Part shown: positions 11,601 through 20,011 of the stretch, in pieces
Position numbering within the stretch: the stretch's first letter is position 1
How the letters are laid out: every line of letters starts with the position of its first letter
Assembly (NCBI GenBank): GCA_022579005.1
Contig: MU401696.1
Location: 2,033 to 51,176 of the forward strand
Direction of reading: 5' to 3'
DNA length: 49,144 bases
Source of the DNA: Poronia punctata
Lineage: Eukaryota > Ascomycota > Sordariomycetes > Xylariales > Xylariaceae
Made by a program: the position numbers and the translations under genes
The notes under the pieces: model-generated
What the model was told of the DNA's origin: nothing
Database searches by the model: none
Seen by the model: the letters and a program-made list of their open reading frames with translations, nothing else

Positions 11601-12395
11601 TCAATCGTCGTATGAGATCTGCTTCCGCTGTGCAGCAGATGCAGAGCTACCACCTTTCGACATCTCAAGATCATCGTAGACCAAGCTATCCATACCGGCT
11701 TCGACGACGTCCCAAGTTCTCTTCCGCAAGTCGGGTTTCTTTTCCGGCTGGAACTTCTGGCCCTCTTTCTTCTTTTGTCTAGCTCGTTGTCTCTTCCGAC
11801 GTTTTAATTCGGCCTTGGTCAAAGCCGGTTGTTCTGACTCGATTTCACCGTCCTCGCTAGCCTCGGCAGCATCATCTGTGCCGTAGGAGCCCTCGACTAG
11901 ATCCGCGTCTTCCAGCAGAATATCGACGGCCTCAGTAGTGATTGGATGGACAGTAGGTTCTGTAGCTCCAGGTACTCCTTGGTTCGAGCGCTTCGCTTCG
12001 GCACGGCGTAGTGTTTCCAGTTCGGAATGACGAAAAATGGCGATTTGCTCCTCAGTCAACGTACGCTTCACTCCGTCGGGATAATATCCCAGGTCATTGT
12101 CTTCCTCGTTCCCGTAGTCATCGTACCCATCGTCTCCAGTCTCAGCTTTCTCCTGGCAAAGGAATTGGGTCCCAAATATAGCTACAGCGTCGCTGGAAAA
12201 GTGCGTCGCGTAGAAAGATTCGAATTCTGTCTTGCAAGCATTGTCAGCATCAGCAGCACAGAGAACTAAAGATCAAGGAAAGACGAACAGGAAAATGGAG
12301 AGACGATATGAGGAACAAGGAGATGAGTAAAACTATTATACCTGAGATACATCTGGGACTTTCACTGTCATTGAAGCATCCCGAATAGTAGACAT
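11601..12395 (-). CDS. Conserved fungal protein, DUF3807-like
   Basis: Two exons, minus strand: 12395-12342 and 12230-11601, giving 227 residues. Exon 1 encodes MSTIRDASMTVKVPDVSQ. The 111-nt intron has a GTATAA donor and a GCAAG acceptor. Exon 2 begins TEFESFYATHFSSDAVAIFGT. The N-terminal half looks folded. From about residue 75 it is charged, with an acidic segment and then a basic Lys/Arg-rich helix (KAELKRRKRQRARQKKK) that could be a nuclear-localisation or RNA-binding stretch. The pattern resembles the fungal Pfam family DUF3807, assigned from memory and unverified. Molecular function is unknown. Confidence 0.8.
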
Positions 12396-13023
12396 GGCGC
12401 GGTGTCAAGTGACTTTTAGAAGAGAGTACATCATCGCAACGATAAAAAATGGTTGGCATGGAAGTTTTGGTGGACCCTGGCCCTTTCCGGGAGGCTCAAC
12501 ATTGATATGATTTCACAGTGCGAAGTCTACCTATTTCTTAATCAGTTACAGTACTGTGTAACCCAGGTTAACCTTGGGCATCATCATATTACAGTAGAGG
12601 TCGAATTCAGTAGCACACAGAACACTATTTGCAATAGAATTATCATTTTAAATTGCCGTAATCTTCAAAGGAAGCTCCAATCGGGATTGCTTACATCGTA
12701 AAATCGAGGGACACGGCGTAGTATAGAGAAATATAAATGAGTTACAGTAGGAGAGATATGATAGGAACGTGTTCATATTGCAATACACAAGAAGTCATAA
12801 GTCATAAGTCATACTTTCATGCTCGTCGTCAAAGCTTGGCCAAAATTTCAACCGCCCAAGCCCAAATATGTAGTGTCGGTGCACTAGAGTACCTCGCAGG
12901 GTTTTGGATCCGCGAAGGAGGCATAGTTCTCAACTACCTCCCTCTCCTAGAGGACCATATTCCTCTAGTCGTCCTGGAAAGCCGACAAGTCTTTTAGCCG
13001 GCAACACGAATATAAAACGCATC
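12396..13023. other. Intergenic region between two minus-strand genes
   Basis: A 628-base gap that should include the promoter of the DUF3807-like gene. A short direct repeat, cataagt three times (about 12795-12812), is visible. No credible gene seen. Confidence 0.35.
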
Positions 13024-13794
13024 TCATGTTGCGCTAAGGAGAGCTAACGCGCTCTGAAAGGCTTTAACAACCTCAGCAACTGGTGATATGTTAGTTGGGC
13101 TTTCCCGCAAACTCATGGGATTATGAGGGGACTTACGGTGTTGTTTTTTCTGAGAAAGAGACTGCTCGGCAAGACGCACGTATCTTTCACGCGTCTGCAA
13201 CCTAATGTCATGTAAGTTGGGAGTTTAATACTACTAGAGTACAGGTATTATGGCTTACCTTTTCACTGCCCGCTCATTATCATGAACAGATGATGCAGAC
13301 GCCCAGACATTAAAATACTAGCATGGCCGTCAGTATATGTCGCTATAGTTCGCCTTAGAAAGAGTAGGGCGTACTTTGACCAGTTTCTCAAACTCTTCAA
13401 GTATCTGTCTCTCGTGCTCATCCGCTTCTTGTAGAGCTTTCTCGTAGCGGTCCTCAAAATCTTCCCAGTCGAAAGGTGCGAGATGCCCCGGGCTAGGCAC
13501 TTCAGATCTGTTGCTTCTACGCTTCTGAGTCTCCGGGGTCTGGGCTCGCCGCTGATGATTCTGGACACCCCTGGGGTTGGCCCCAGTTTGCATCGAGTCA
13601 ATATTCAAGATTTGTGTCTGCGAAGGTGATGTGATTGGAGCCTGGACATTCAGCTTAGCTGTCGTATCCTCCGGGGTTTGCGACTGGTCCATGTGAGAAG
13701 GCGGCTCCACCATCATAGACTGGTTCATGATGGTTCGATCTGGGGTATGTGGTGCCTTTTTAGTAGGAGATGAAGTATCTGGTGTGGCAGACAT
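13024..13794 (-). CDS. Conserved hypothetical coiled-coil protein, four exons
   Basis: Exons on the minus strand: 13794-13375, 13317-13259, 13201-13137, 13079-13024. All junctions keep one frame and give 199 residues. The first 110 residues are Ser/Thr/Pro/Gln-rich and probably disordered, with several TP or SP sites. From about 112 comes a dense helical region: FDWEDFEDRYEKALQEADE, then EEFEKLVK-YFNVWASASSVHDNERAVKR, then LQTRERYVRLAEQSLSQKK and AEVVKAFQSALALLSAT at the C-terminus. The helical part looks conserved and coiled-coil forming. I do not recognise a named family. Introns are 57-58 nt. It is divergent from atg14. Confidence 0.8.
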
Positions 13795-14675
13795 GATGTA
13801 GTAGGGAATACAACAAACAGACTTATCCGGTTATATCGAGTTATCTAATAAATGCAGACGACAAGCTGAAGATGCCTGACACAGCCTACAAAGGATTAAA
13901 ACACTAAGCACCTGTCGTAGCTTCCACCGTGAACCCAAGCAAGGCCAAAATGGGTCGACTCGTACAACCTTGACCCTCGGAATCGAGCCCAAGTGAAAGG
14001 TGTATCAAAAGGTAATCGATATATCGCAACCTTTGCACAAAGCGCGTGAGGTGAAACAGAATGGGGAAGGCATAGCCAGTGAAGTACCGTACCTAGAAAG
14101 CTATCGCGGCCCAAAACAGATAGAGTACAACTGCCAAGGGCTCGACCCCATGACGCCAGTCCATATACAGTAAGCCGATAAACCCGATAAGGCGGTCACT
14201 AACTCAAAACAGGCATCACCACCATCAGAAGAACCCACATCTACTTCCAACAAGAAACCCACCATCTAACGTCACAAGACCGACCCTGTCGACCACCATT
14301 CACACCCTCAAATTAGACAATCAGATAGGTACTCACAGTACGGATGGCTGCCTGTATTATTCAACTTTCAATGCCCATTTAGTTACTCGTCCACCGAAGA
14401 TTAGTCATATTTCGCATCGAATCCGCGTTCCCTCGTGCCATGTACATATGATACAATACAATTCCATTATACTCTTTCCATAAATACCAAGACCACTGCG
14501 AGTCCTTTCCGAGTCGAGTCGACATGCGGCATACTATCTTTATCGAGTATATGCCTCTCGCTATCATCAGGGAGACAAGCTGCCCTCCATAGAACCAACT
14601 GGCGCACTTGCTCTATTCTCGACTATCTGCTCGATCGACCTTCGTAGGAGCCTGTCGGGCTAGTTTGCTCCCACC
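13795..14675. promoter_or_regulatory. Divergent intergenic region between the coiled-coil gene and atg14
   Basis: This 881-base gap must contain both promoters and leaders. No gene is supported. No specific regulatory element could be assigned by eye. Confidence 0.35.
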
Positions 14676-16260
14676 ATGGAGTGCGAAATATGCCAGAGGG
14701 CACACCACCCGAAGCGCCTCCCTTTCCTCTGTGCCGTCGACGCCAGAAACGAGCTGTACGAGGGACGTATCGCAAATGCCAGAATCCTCATCGAGATGGA
14801 GAAGACAGAATCCCAAGTGAACAAAATCTTGGCGGACAGCAGTATAAGCCCCGGCTCTTCCACGACGAACCGGTCCTCCAGAATATACGTCGATAACTGT
14901 ACTTCGGAAGCGAGTATAGCAAAGGATAGGACAGCGAGTATATCTGAAACGGCCCAGAAGCTTCGCGACGAAATAGCCGCAGCCAAGCAAGAGATCGGAA
15001 CGAGGCGAGCTGATATTGCGCGCAGAAAGGCCGAGCTGGCTTCGGCGTCACAGGGCTTATCTGCACGTCGAAACAGGGAGCTAGAAGAGGCTAAGAAGGC
15101 GATCAAGAGGACGAGGTATACGTGGGATAGAGAATACGAGTCCATGGTCCAATACAAAGCCGCCCTCTGTGTTGAAGTGGCCAAACTTTACAGGTTACAG
15201 CGTGTTCGACGAGGGAACCCGGTGCGGTTCGAGTATAAAATTGGCGGTATTGACATTGTCGATTTGCAGAATATGAACTGTAAGACATTATCCTGCGTTT
15301 TCGATACAATTAGGACAAGCTAACTTCTTGATGATAGCGGTCCAGCCGGAGCACTTGTCAGCATCTCTCAGTCATATAACCCATCTCCTATTTCTCGCAT
15401 CGCATTACTTGGCCATCCGCCTCCCGGCCGAAATCACCCTACCTCACAACGACTATCCCCGTCCAACTATATTCTCGCTCGGCTCGTCCTACCAACACGG
15501 CGAAGTATCGTTTCCCGGATCATCGCCCACTCCACCAGATTCGCGTGACCGCCAGTTCGCCAATGTGCCTTCCCCGCGCCCCTTATTCATCGATCGGCCC
15601 CTCGCGACACTAGCCAAGGAAGATCCGGCCACGCACAACGCTTTCCTCGAAGGCGTCTGTCTACTCGCCTACGATATCGTGTGGCTCTGTCGGACGCAGG
15701 GCGTGTCTGTAGGCGATAGCACAAACCACTTCGACGCATTCTCAGGCATCGGCCGGAACCTATACAATCTCCTCCTCAACTCGTCTCTCCAACCCAACCC
15801 GCAACAAATATCCGACGACATGGCAAAACGAGAGGACGGCGGTGGACCCGTAGAACTCGCCAAAGCCGCGCCCCGACTAGGTCTCTATTCGCACGGAAGC
15901 GCGCACGATTTCCTAGGCAGCGCTGCCGGAAACGAGTTGACGCGAAGCTTTAAGCTCCCGAACCCTATCAAGCTCACAGATAAGCTAAAGTCCAAGCTGA
16001 ACCAGGAGAGTCCGGTGCCGGAATGGGAAGTCCTCGAAGACGACGCTTGGGCGCCCGAGGAAGGCGATGATGACGGCGTCTTGGTCGGCGGGGCCAGGCC
16101 GAAGCCCAAGGTTGGCGAGCGAGGAGGACACTATGGTTTCGAGAGCTATATGAGTGTTGTTAATACCGTTCGGGGGAACGTCGGTAGTGACGGGCAATCT
16201 GATAGTACACGCGAACGTGGGAAGAGTGCTAGTGGTTGGACTAAGATTAAACCTAGATAG
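14676..16260 (+). CDS. ATG14: Autophagy protein Atg14 (PI3-kinase complex I subunit)
   Basis: Two exons, 14676-15279 and 15338-16260, giving 508 residues. The 58-nt intron has a GTAAGA donor, a GCTAAC branch and a GATAG acceptor. The N-terminus MECEICQRAHHPKRLPFLCAV has the CxxC plus downstream Cys pattern (C3, C6, C19) of Atg14, followed by DARNELYEGR. A coiled coil (about 90-165) should pair with the Atg6 coiled coil. Exon 2 encodes the conserved HLLFLASHYLAIRLPAEITLP and the FIDRPLATLAKEDP segment. The C-terminal third is acidic or Gly-rich. Atg14 directs the Vps34-Vps15-Atg6 complex to the phagophore site. Vps38/UVRAG is a related alternative, but the N-terminal Cys motif favours Atg14. 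Confidence 0.88.
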
Positions 16261-16599
16261 ATTATTTATTTAATACCTGTCCCTCAGTCAGTCAGTCAGT
16301 CTGTCAGTCTTTACGCTTTGTGACATGACACAGTATTTGTGAGAAATTCACTTGAACTACTACGGGCTTCTTTCTCCTGAATCAAGACTGGTATGGTGTT
16401 GTCAGTTTCGGTGATCCCGGGTTAAGGCACTTTCCTCTAACCTAGCTTAGGGTGTACCGTACCATATCATATCATATCACATTCACATCCCATTACTATC
16501 TTATTCACAAGAGGGAGGAGGGGGTATCATAGATTTATTTAGCACAAGTGATTTAATTTAATTTAATTTTCAGATTTTGTGGTGGGTTTTTTTTTTAAC

Positions 16600-17110
16600 A
16601 CTATCTATCTATCTATCTATCAGAGTAGAAGAGGCAGAGAGAGTAGAGAGAGGGAAGAAAAGTATAGAGGTCCGAGAGAGAGAGAGAGAGATAGTTAGTT
16701 TGTATGTATGTGTCGTTGTGGTTGTTGTTTTTGTTGTTGTTGTTGTTTCTTGCTTGCTTTTGTATGTCCGTCGGTTCTGTTTCTTTGTTGGGTTTGTTTG
16801 TTTGTTTGTCTGCTTGTATAAGAATGGTGTGTGATGTGGTGGTGGTGGTGGTGGTGGTGTGTTGAATGTTGGGTCAAGTGGCGAGAGGTTGATATTCTTT
16901 AGCCTGGATTGTGATCTGTTTGTTGTCTGTTGTGTCGTTGGTTTTGATTTTGATTTTGATTTTTCCTGTTTTGGGTTCTGGTCGGTTTCTGGAGATGTCG
17001 TTGCGACGAGAGACTGACTGACTGGTTGCTTGCTGCTTGCTGCTTGCTGATGTAAGGTGTTGTTTGGTTGGTGTGGTGTGGTGTGGTGTGGTGTGGTGTG
17101 TATTGTATTG
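16600..17110. repeat. Cluster of short microsatellites
   Basis: Adjacent simple-sequence runs: (CTAT)n near 16601-16620, (GA)n near 16675-16690, (TTG)n near 16725-16746, (TTTG)n near 16790-16808, (GGT)n near 16838-16857, and a (GTGTG)-type run near 17069-17100. Long reverse-strand open frames here, rich in Thr, His and Gln, are by-products of the repeats. Confidence 0.85.
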
Positions 17111-17127
17111 TATGAAAATCTCTGATC

Positions 17128-17186
17128 CCCGAGTCTCGGAGTTGAGTGATATGTATGGGTATGTATTGTTATTTCCGAGACTCGGG
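17128..17186. other. 13-bp perfect inverted repeat (hairpin)
   Basis: cccgagtctcgga at 17128-17140 is exactly complementary to tccgagactcggg at 17174-17186. A 33-nt AT/GT-rich loop lies between. This is the first large hairpin of the structured tract. Confidence 0.85.
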
Positions 17187-17336
17187 AATTATATATAGTT
17201 GTAGTTGGTAGTTGGTTGTTGGTAGCAGCAGAAGCAGTAAGCAACGTCTTCCGTCTTTCTCGTCTGGGGGCCGCTCGTCGTATTCATGAACTAGGTAAGG
17301 TAGGTAAATAAACCGTCTCCTCATAGGCGTTGCTTG

Positions 17337-17337
17337 A

Positions 17338-17416
<79 letters not shown>

Positions 17417-17426
17417 GCTGTTGTTG
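17337..17426. repeat. (TGT)n trinucleotide microsatellite, about 29 units
   Basis: A nearly pure TGT/TTG array of about 88 bases, with one CTG variant near its right end. Confidence 0.95.
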
Positions 17427-17526
17427 ATCTCTAGATGTGAGAGTCGCCCTACCCCTTCAAATCGTGGATTGGTCGGTTGTTGAGAGTCGAGACGGGGTGG
17501 GCGAACTGAAGCTGATGGATGAGATG

Positions 17527-17626
17527 ACGAGACAGGCCGGGTGGGTTGTGTTTGTGGTTGATGGTCGGGTCACGGGTGTATGTGTATGTTGTAGTTATTT
17601 CCCCGACCGGGATCGGCCTGTCTCGT
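17527..17626. other. Nested inverted repeats (hairpin)
   Basis: acgagacaggccg at 17527-17539 is exactly complementary to cggcctgtctcgt at 17614-17626. Nested inside, ggtcggg (17563-17569) pairs with cccgacc (17602-17608). Confidence 0.85.
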
Positions 17627-17785
17627 GGTTGGTGGTGGTGTTGATCAGCTGTCATCAAGATTAGTTTGTTAGTTGGTAAAGTAGTAAAGGGGAGTAGGGG
17701 AAAGGGGATGGATGGGACATGCCTTTGAAATGAGGAGACGGAATACATGACAGACACAGACACAGACACTCCCTTTTCCCCTCTT

Positions 17786-17788
<3 letters not shown>

Positions 17789-17825
<37 letters not shown>

Positions 17826-17837
17826 TCTCTCTCTCTC

Positions 17838-17879
<42 letters not shown>

Positions 17880-17880
17880 T
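17789..17880. repeat. (CT)n dinucleotide microsatellite, interrupted by TTC
   Basis: About 90 bases of CT repeat with two TTCC interruptions. It creates an artefactual Arg/Glu-repeat frame on the minus strand. Confidence 0.95.
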
Positions 17881-18092
17881 CTTCTTCACCTCCTACACCC
17901 TCTTCTCCTCGAGTCCTCCCTGCTACTCCTCATTCTCCCCCTTCTCCAACCCTCCCTAGTTCTCCTCTCCTCTCAGTAATGAATACTCCACTGGTAAAAT
18001 TGCAGCAAGACACGGCATCGTATTCCCCCCCGATGATTTTCTTGGAGTGGGGGGGGGGGGGGATGCATAGACACACCACAACCACATCAAAA

Positions 18093-18249
18093 GACTTGGG
18101 CGAGTTGCTCAAAAAAAAAAAAAAAAAAGGGAAAAAAAGACACACTTCATGTTTGTCCGCCAAGATAACATGAAGGGCTTTCCTTTTTTTTTTTTTTTTT
18201 TTTTTTTTGGAGTTGAGTTGAGTTTAGAGGTTCGCAACTCGCCCTAGTC
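18093..18249. other. Long hairpin with GTCCGCCAAGA apical loop and poly(A)/poly(T) arms
   Basis: The base arm gacttgggcgagttgc (18093-18108) pairs with gcaactcgccctagtc (18234-18249), 15 of 16. The middle arm is an 18-nt poly(A) (18111-18128) facing a poly(T) of about 25 (18184-18208). The apical stem cttcatgtt (18145-18153) pairs perfectly with aacatgaag (18167-18175). The loop is tgtccgccaagat. Confidence 0.85.
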
Positions 18250-18255
18250 AAAGAC

Positions 18256-18313
18256 CACTCGGGGTGGGGAGCTTTTGTCCGCCAGGTTATAAGTCGCGCT
18301 CCACTCCCGAGTG
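18256..18313. other. Hairpin with GTCCGCCAGG loop
   Basis: cactcggg (18256-18263) pairs with cccgagtg (18306-18313). The stem continues with bulges through ggggagc and gcgctcc. The loop region contains gtccgccagg from 18277, a one-base variant of the motif in the neighbouring hairpins. Confidence 0.75.
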
Positions 18314-18397
18314 TAGAAGTTGTGGTCAAGTCGATGGTGATGTGATGTGATTGTGATGCCGGAAAGGAAAGGAAAGGATCGGTATGACTCATGATTG

Positions 18398-18491
18398 TAG
18401 GTTAGCTGAGTGTCGGGTAAAATAATCTGTCCGCCAAGAAGATTATATGAATATGAATGTAGTGTAAAAGTCCTGACACTCAGCTAACCTA
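18398..18491. other. 17-bp perfect stem enclosing a second hairpin with GTCCGCCAAGA loop
   Basis: taggttagctgagtgtc (18398-18414) is exactly complementary to gacactcagctaaccta (18475-18491). Inside, ataatct (18422-18428) pairs exactly with agattat (18440-18446) around the 11-nt loop gtccgccaaga (18429-18439). Confidence 0.9.
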
Positions 18492-18533
18492 GTGAATAAG
18501 TAAGTGAGTTGATGATGTCCAACCGATCCTTTC

Positions 18534-18608
18534 AAAATAATGACTCTTAAGACGCTGTACGACCGATTAGGTACAAGATGTAAATTGCTTCCCAAGAGTC
18601 ATCATTTT
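18534..18608. other. 15-bp inverted repeat with one mismatch
   Basis: aaaataatgactctt (18534-18548) pairs with aagagtcatcatttt (18594-18608), 14 of 15. An inner tgtac/gtaca pair closes a smaller loop. Confidence 0.75.
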
Positions 18609-18839
18609 CGTGACCAACCTTCGTGTGAGATGGTTTTGGTTGAGTTGAGTTGAGTTGCCAGTGGAGTAAGTAAAGTGTTTGTTTTTTTCAGCAGTAGTCC
18701 CGGAATCCAACACTGAAGATTAACTCTGTCAACCTTGGTCACGATAAGCAAGCAAGCAAGCAAGCAATGGCCCGAAATGTATCATCATCGTCATCAAGTC
18801 GAAATGATTCGAGGTAGATATAGTGGTGAGATGTGGATG

Positions 18840-18934
18840 TTGGTCATTGCGTTCGCGATGTTTGGGTTTGATTTGATTAATCACACATGTCCGCCAAGAT
18901 GTATGTGATCGATCGAGCGTTCGCAATTGACCAA
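18840..18934. other. Hairpin with GTCCGCCAAG loop
   Basis: ttggtcattgcg (18840-18851) pairs with cgcaattgaccaa (18922-18934) with one bulged base. Inside, atcaca-cat (18880-18888) pairs with atg-tgtgat (within 18899-18909, two-base bulge) around the loop gtccgccaag (18889-18898). Confidence 0.8.
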
Positions 18935-18980
18935 GGATGATGATGATGATGATGCATTCTTGAGTTGAGGTTGAGGTTTG

Positions 18981-19011
18981 ATCGATATTTGCCGCCATTG
19001 AATATATCGAT
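18981..19011. other. Hairpin with variant loop GCCGCCA
   Basis: atcgatat (18981-18988) pairs perfectly with atatcgat (19004-19011) around ttgccgccattgaat, which holds a partial match to the recurring loop motif. Confidence 0.7.
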
Positions 19012-19215
19012 GCCATTCCATTACTGCTGCTGTCGCCGTCATAGAATGAAGATTGAAAGTATATGTGACCAAGGTGACTTGACTTGACTGTGTCAGTATT
19101 TTTCAAGTGTTGGATCCCAGGAACTTGGAACTGCATAGTGCAATTTCGCGAGAAAGAAATGTACGCAAAGCCCATTGAGGATCTCGAACCAACCAAGAGC
19201 CCGGGACGGCGAGAC

Positions 19216-19325
19216 GACGACGGCGACAATGAGTTGTGTTGTGTTTTGTTTCTCTTGTATGGATTGAAGAGAAGTAAGTAAGTAGCTGTGATGTCCCGCC
19301 ATTCAGCTAGTGAGTCGCCGTCGTC
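19216..19325. other. 12-bp perfect inverted repeat enclosing a GTCCCGCCA-loop hairpin
   Basis: gacgacggcgac (19216-19227) is exactly complementary to gtcgccgtcgtc (19314-19325). Inside, tagctg (19283-19288) pairs with cagcta (19304-19309) around tgatgtcccgccatt, a one-base-inserted version of the loop motif. Confidence 0.75.
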
Positions 19326-19751
19326 ATCAAATGTAGAGTGTATGTGTGTCTGTCTGTCTATTGCGCGTGCCCAGGCCCCAGGTTAAAAGGTTGAGATGAG
19401 AATCCGTCATTTTTCCGTAACATTTCTTCTCCAGTTTCCGAGGAGGAAAGACTGATCCCGTAAAAGGGCTGATCGATGGGATTATGCGTGTTTTTCAGGT
19501 TTCATTATGATTCCGACCAAAGAGTGAAGAAGGTCGAGGTCTGGTTGTGGTGGTATATAATGTAAGGAATCTCGTGCTCGAGGGAAGAAGTGTCCGAGTA
19601 ATGAAACTGTAATGAGAGAAATGGTTAGCTTGAAGAACAGTAGACAAAGTGTCGATTTGATGTGTGTGGTTTGCTTGACTTACCCTGATTGGTTGATCAG
19701 CCCATTTTATTCCAATGTTCTCTCTCTCTCTCTTTCTAGACCCTCGTTGGT

Positions 19752-19834
19752 CTGATGGAACTTGCATAGTTATTATTCTTGGTGATCATGTTGTGTCTTT
19801 TGTATTTGGAGTAAAGAACTGCAAGTTCCATCAG
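19752..19834. other. 15-bp perfect inverted repeat
   Basis: ctgatggaacttgca (19752-19766) is exactly complementary to tgcaagttccatcag (19820-19834), separated by 53 nt. No GTCCGCCA motif in the loop. Confidence 0.85.
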
Positions 19835-19934
19835 AGTTTCCCAGTCTTCGGATGATGATTGTTGACTTGGTGTGTTCACAAAAGGGTTGAAGATGTTGTG
19901 AAGACCAGGAAACAGAACATCCCCACATTTACTG

Positions 19935-20011
19935 CCGAACTGACGTTGTTCTCGAGTATTGACATATTTTTGTAACTTGTCGTTGGATGATTGATTGGGG
20001 TGTCAGTTCGG
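19935..20011. other. 10-bp perfect inverted repeat
   Basis: ccgaactgac (19935-19944) pairs with gtcagttcgg (20002-20011). Further out, gaacatccccacat (about 19916) and atgtggaggaggttc (about 20032) are partly complementary and may extend the stem. Confidence 0.7.

Larger units (their letters stand above)
18705..19115. other. Outer inverted repeat enclosing two motif hairpins
   Basis: atccaacac (18705-18713) pairs with gtgttggat (19107-19115). accttggtcac (18732-18742) pairs with gtgaccaaggt (19065-19075). Within this closed domain lie the hairpins at 18840-18934 and 18981-19011. Confidence 0.65.

Noticed and set aside
16609..17244. Minus-strand 211-residue frame rich in Thr, His, Gln, Ser
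   Set aside because: Built from adjacent simple repeats; composition follows the repeats.
17449..17889. Minus-strand 146-residue open frame rich in Arg/Glu/Lys
   Set aside because: It is the reverse reading of the (CT)n microsatellite; no domain or conserved composition.
18145..19310. CRISPR-like array (same short motif repeated at spacing of about 120-460 bp)
   Set aside because: Only the loop is constant, stems differ, spacing is irregular, and the genome is eukaryotic.
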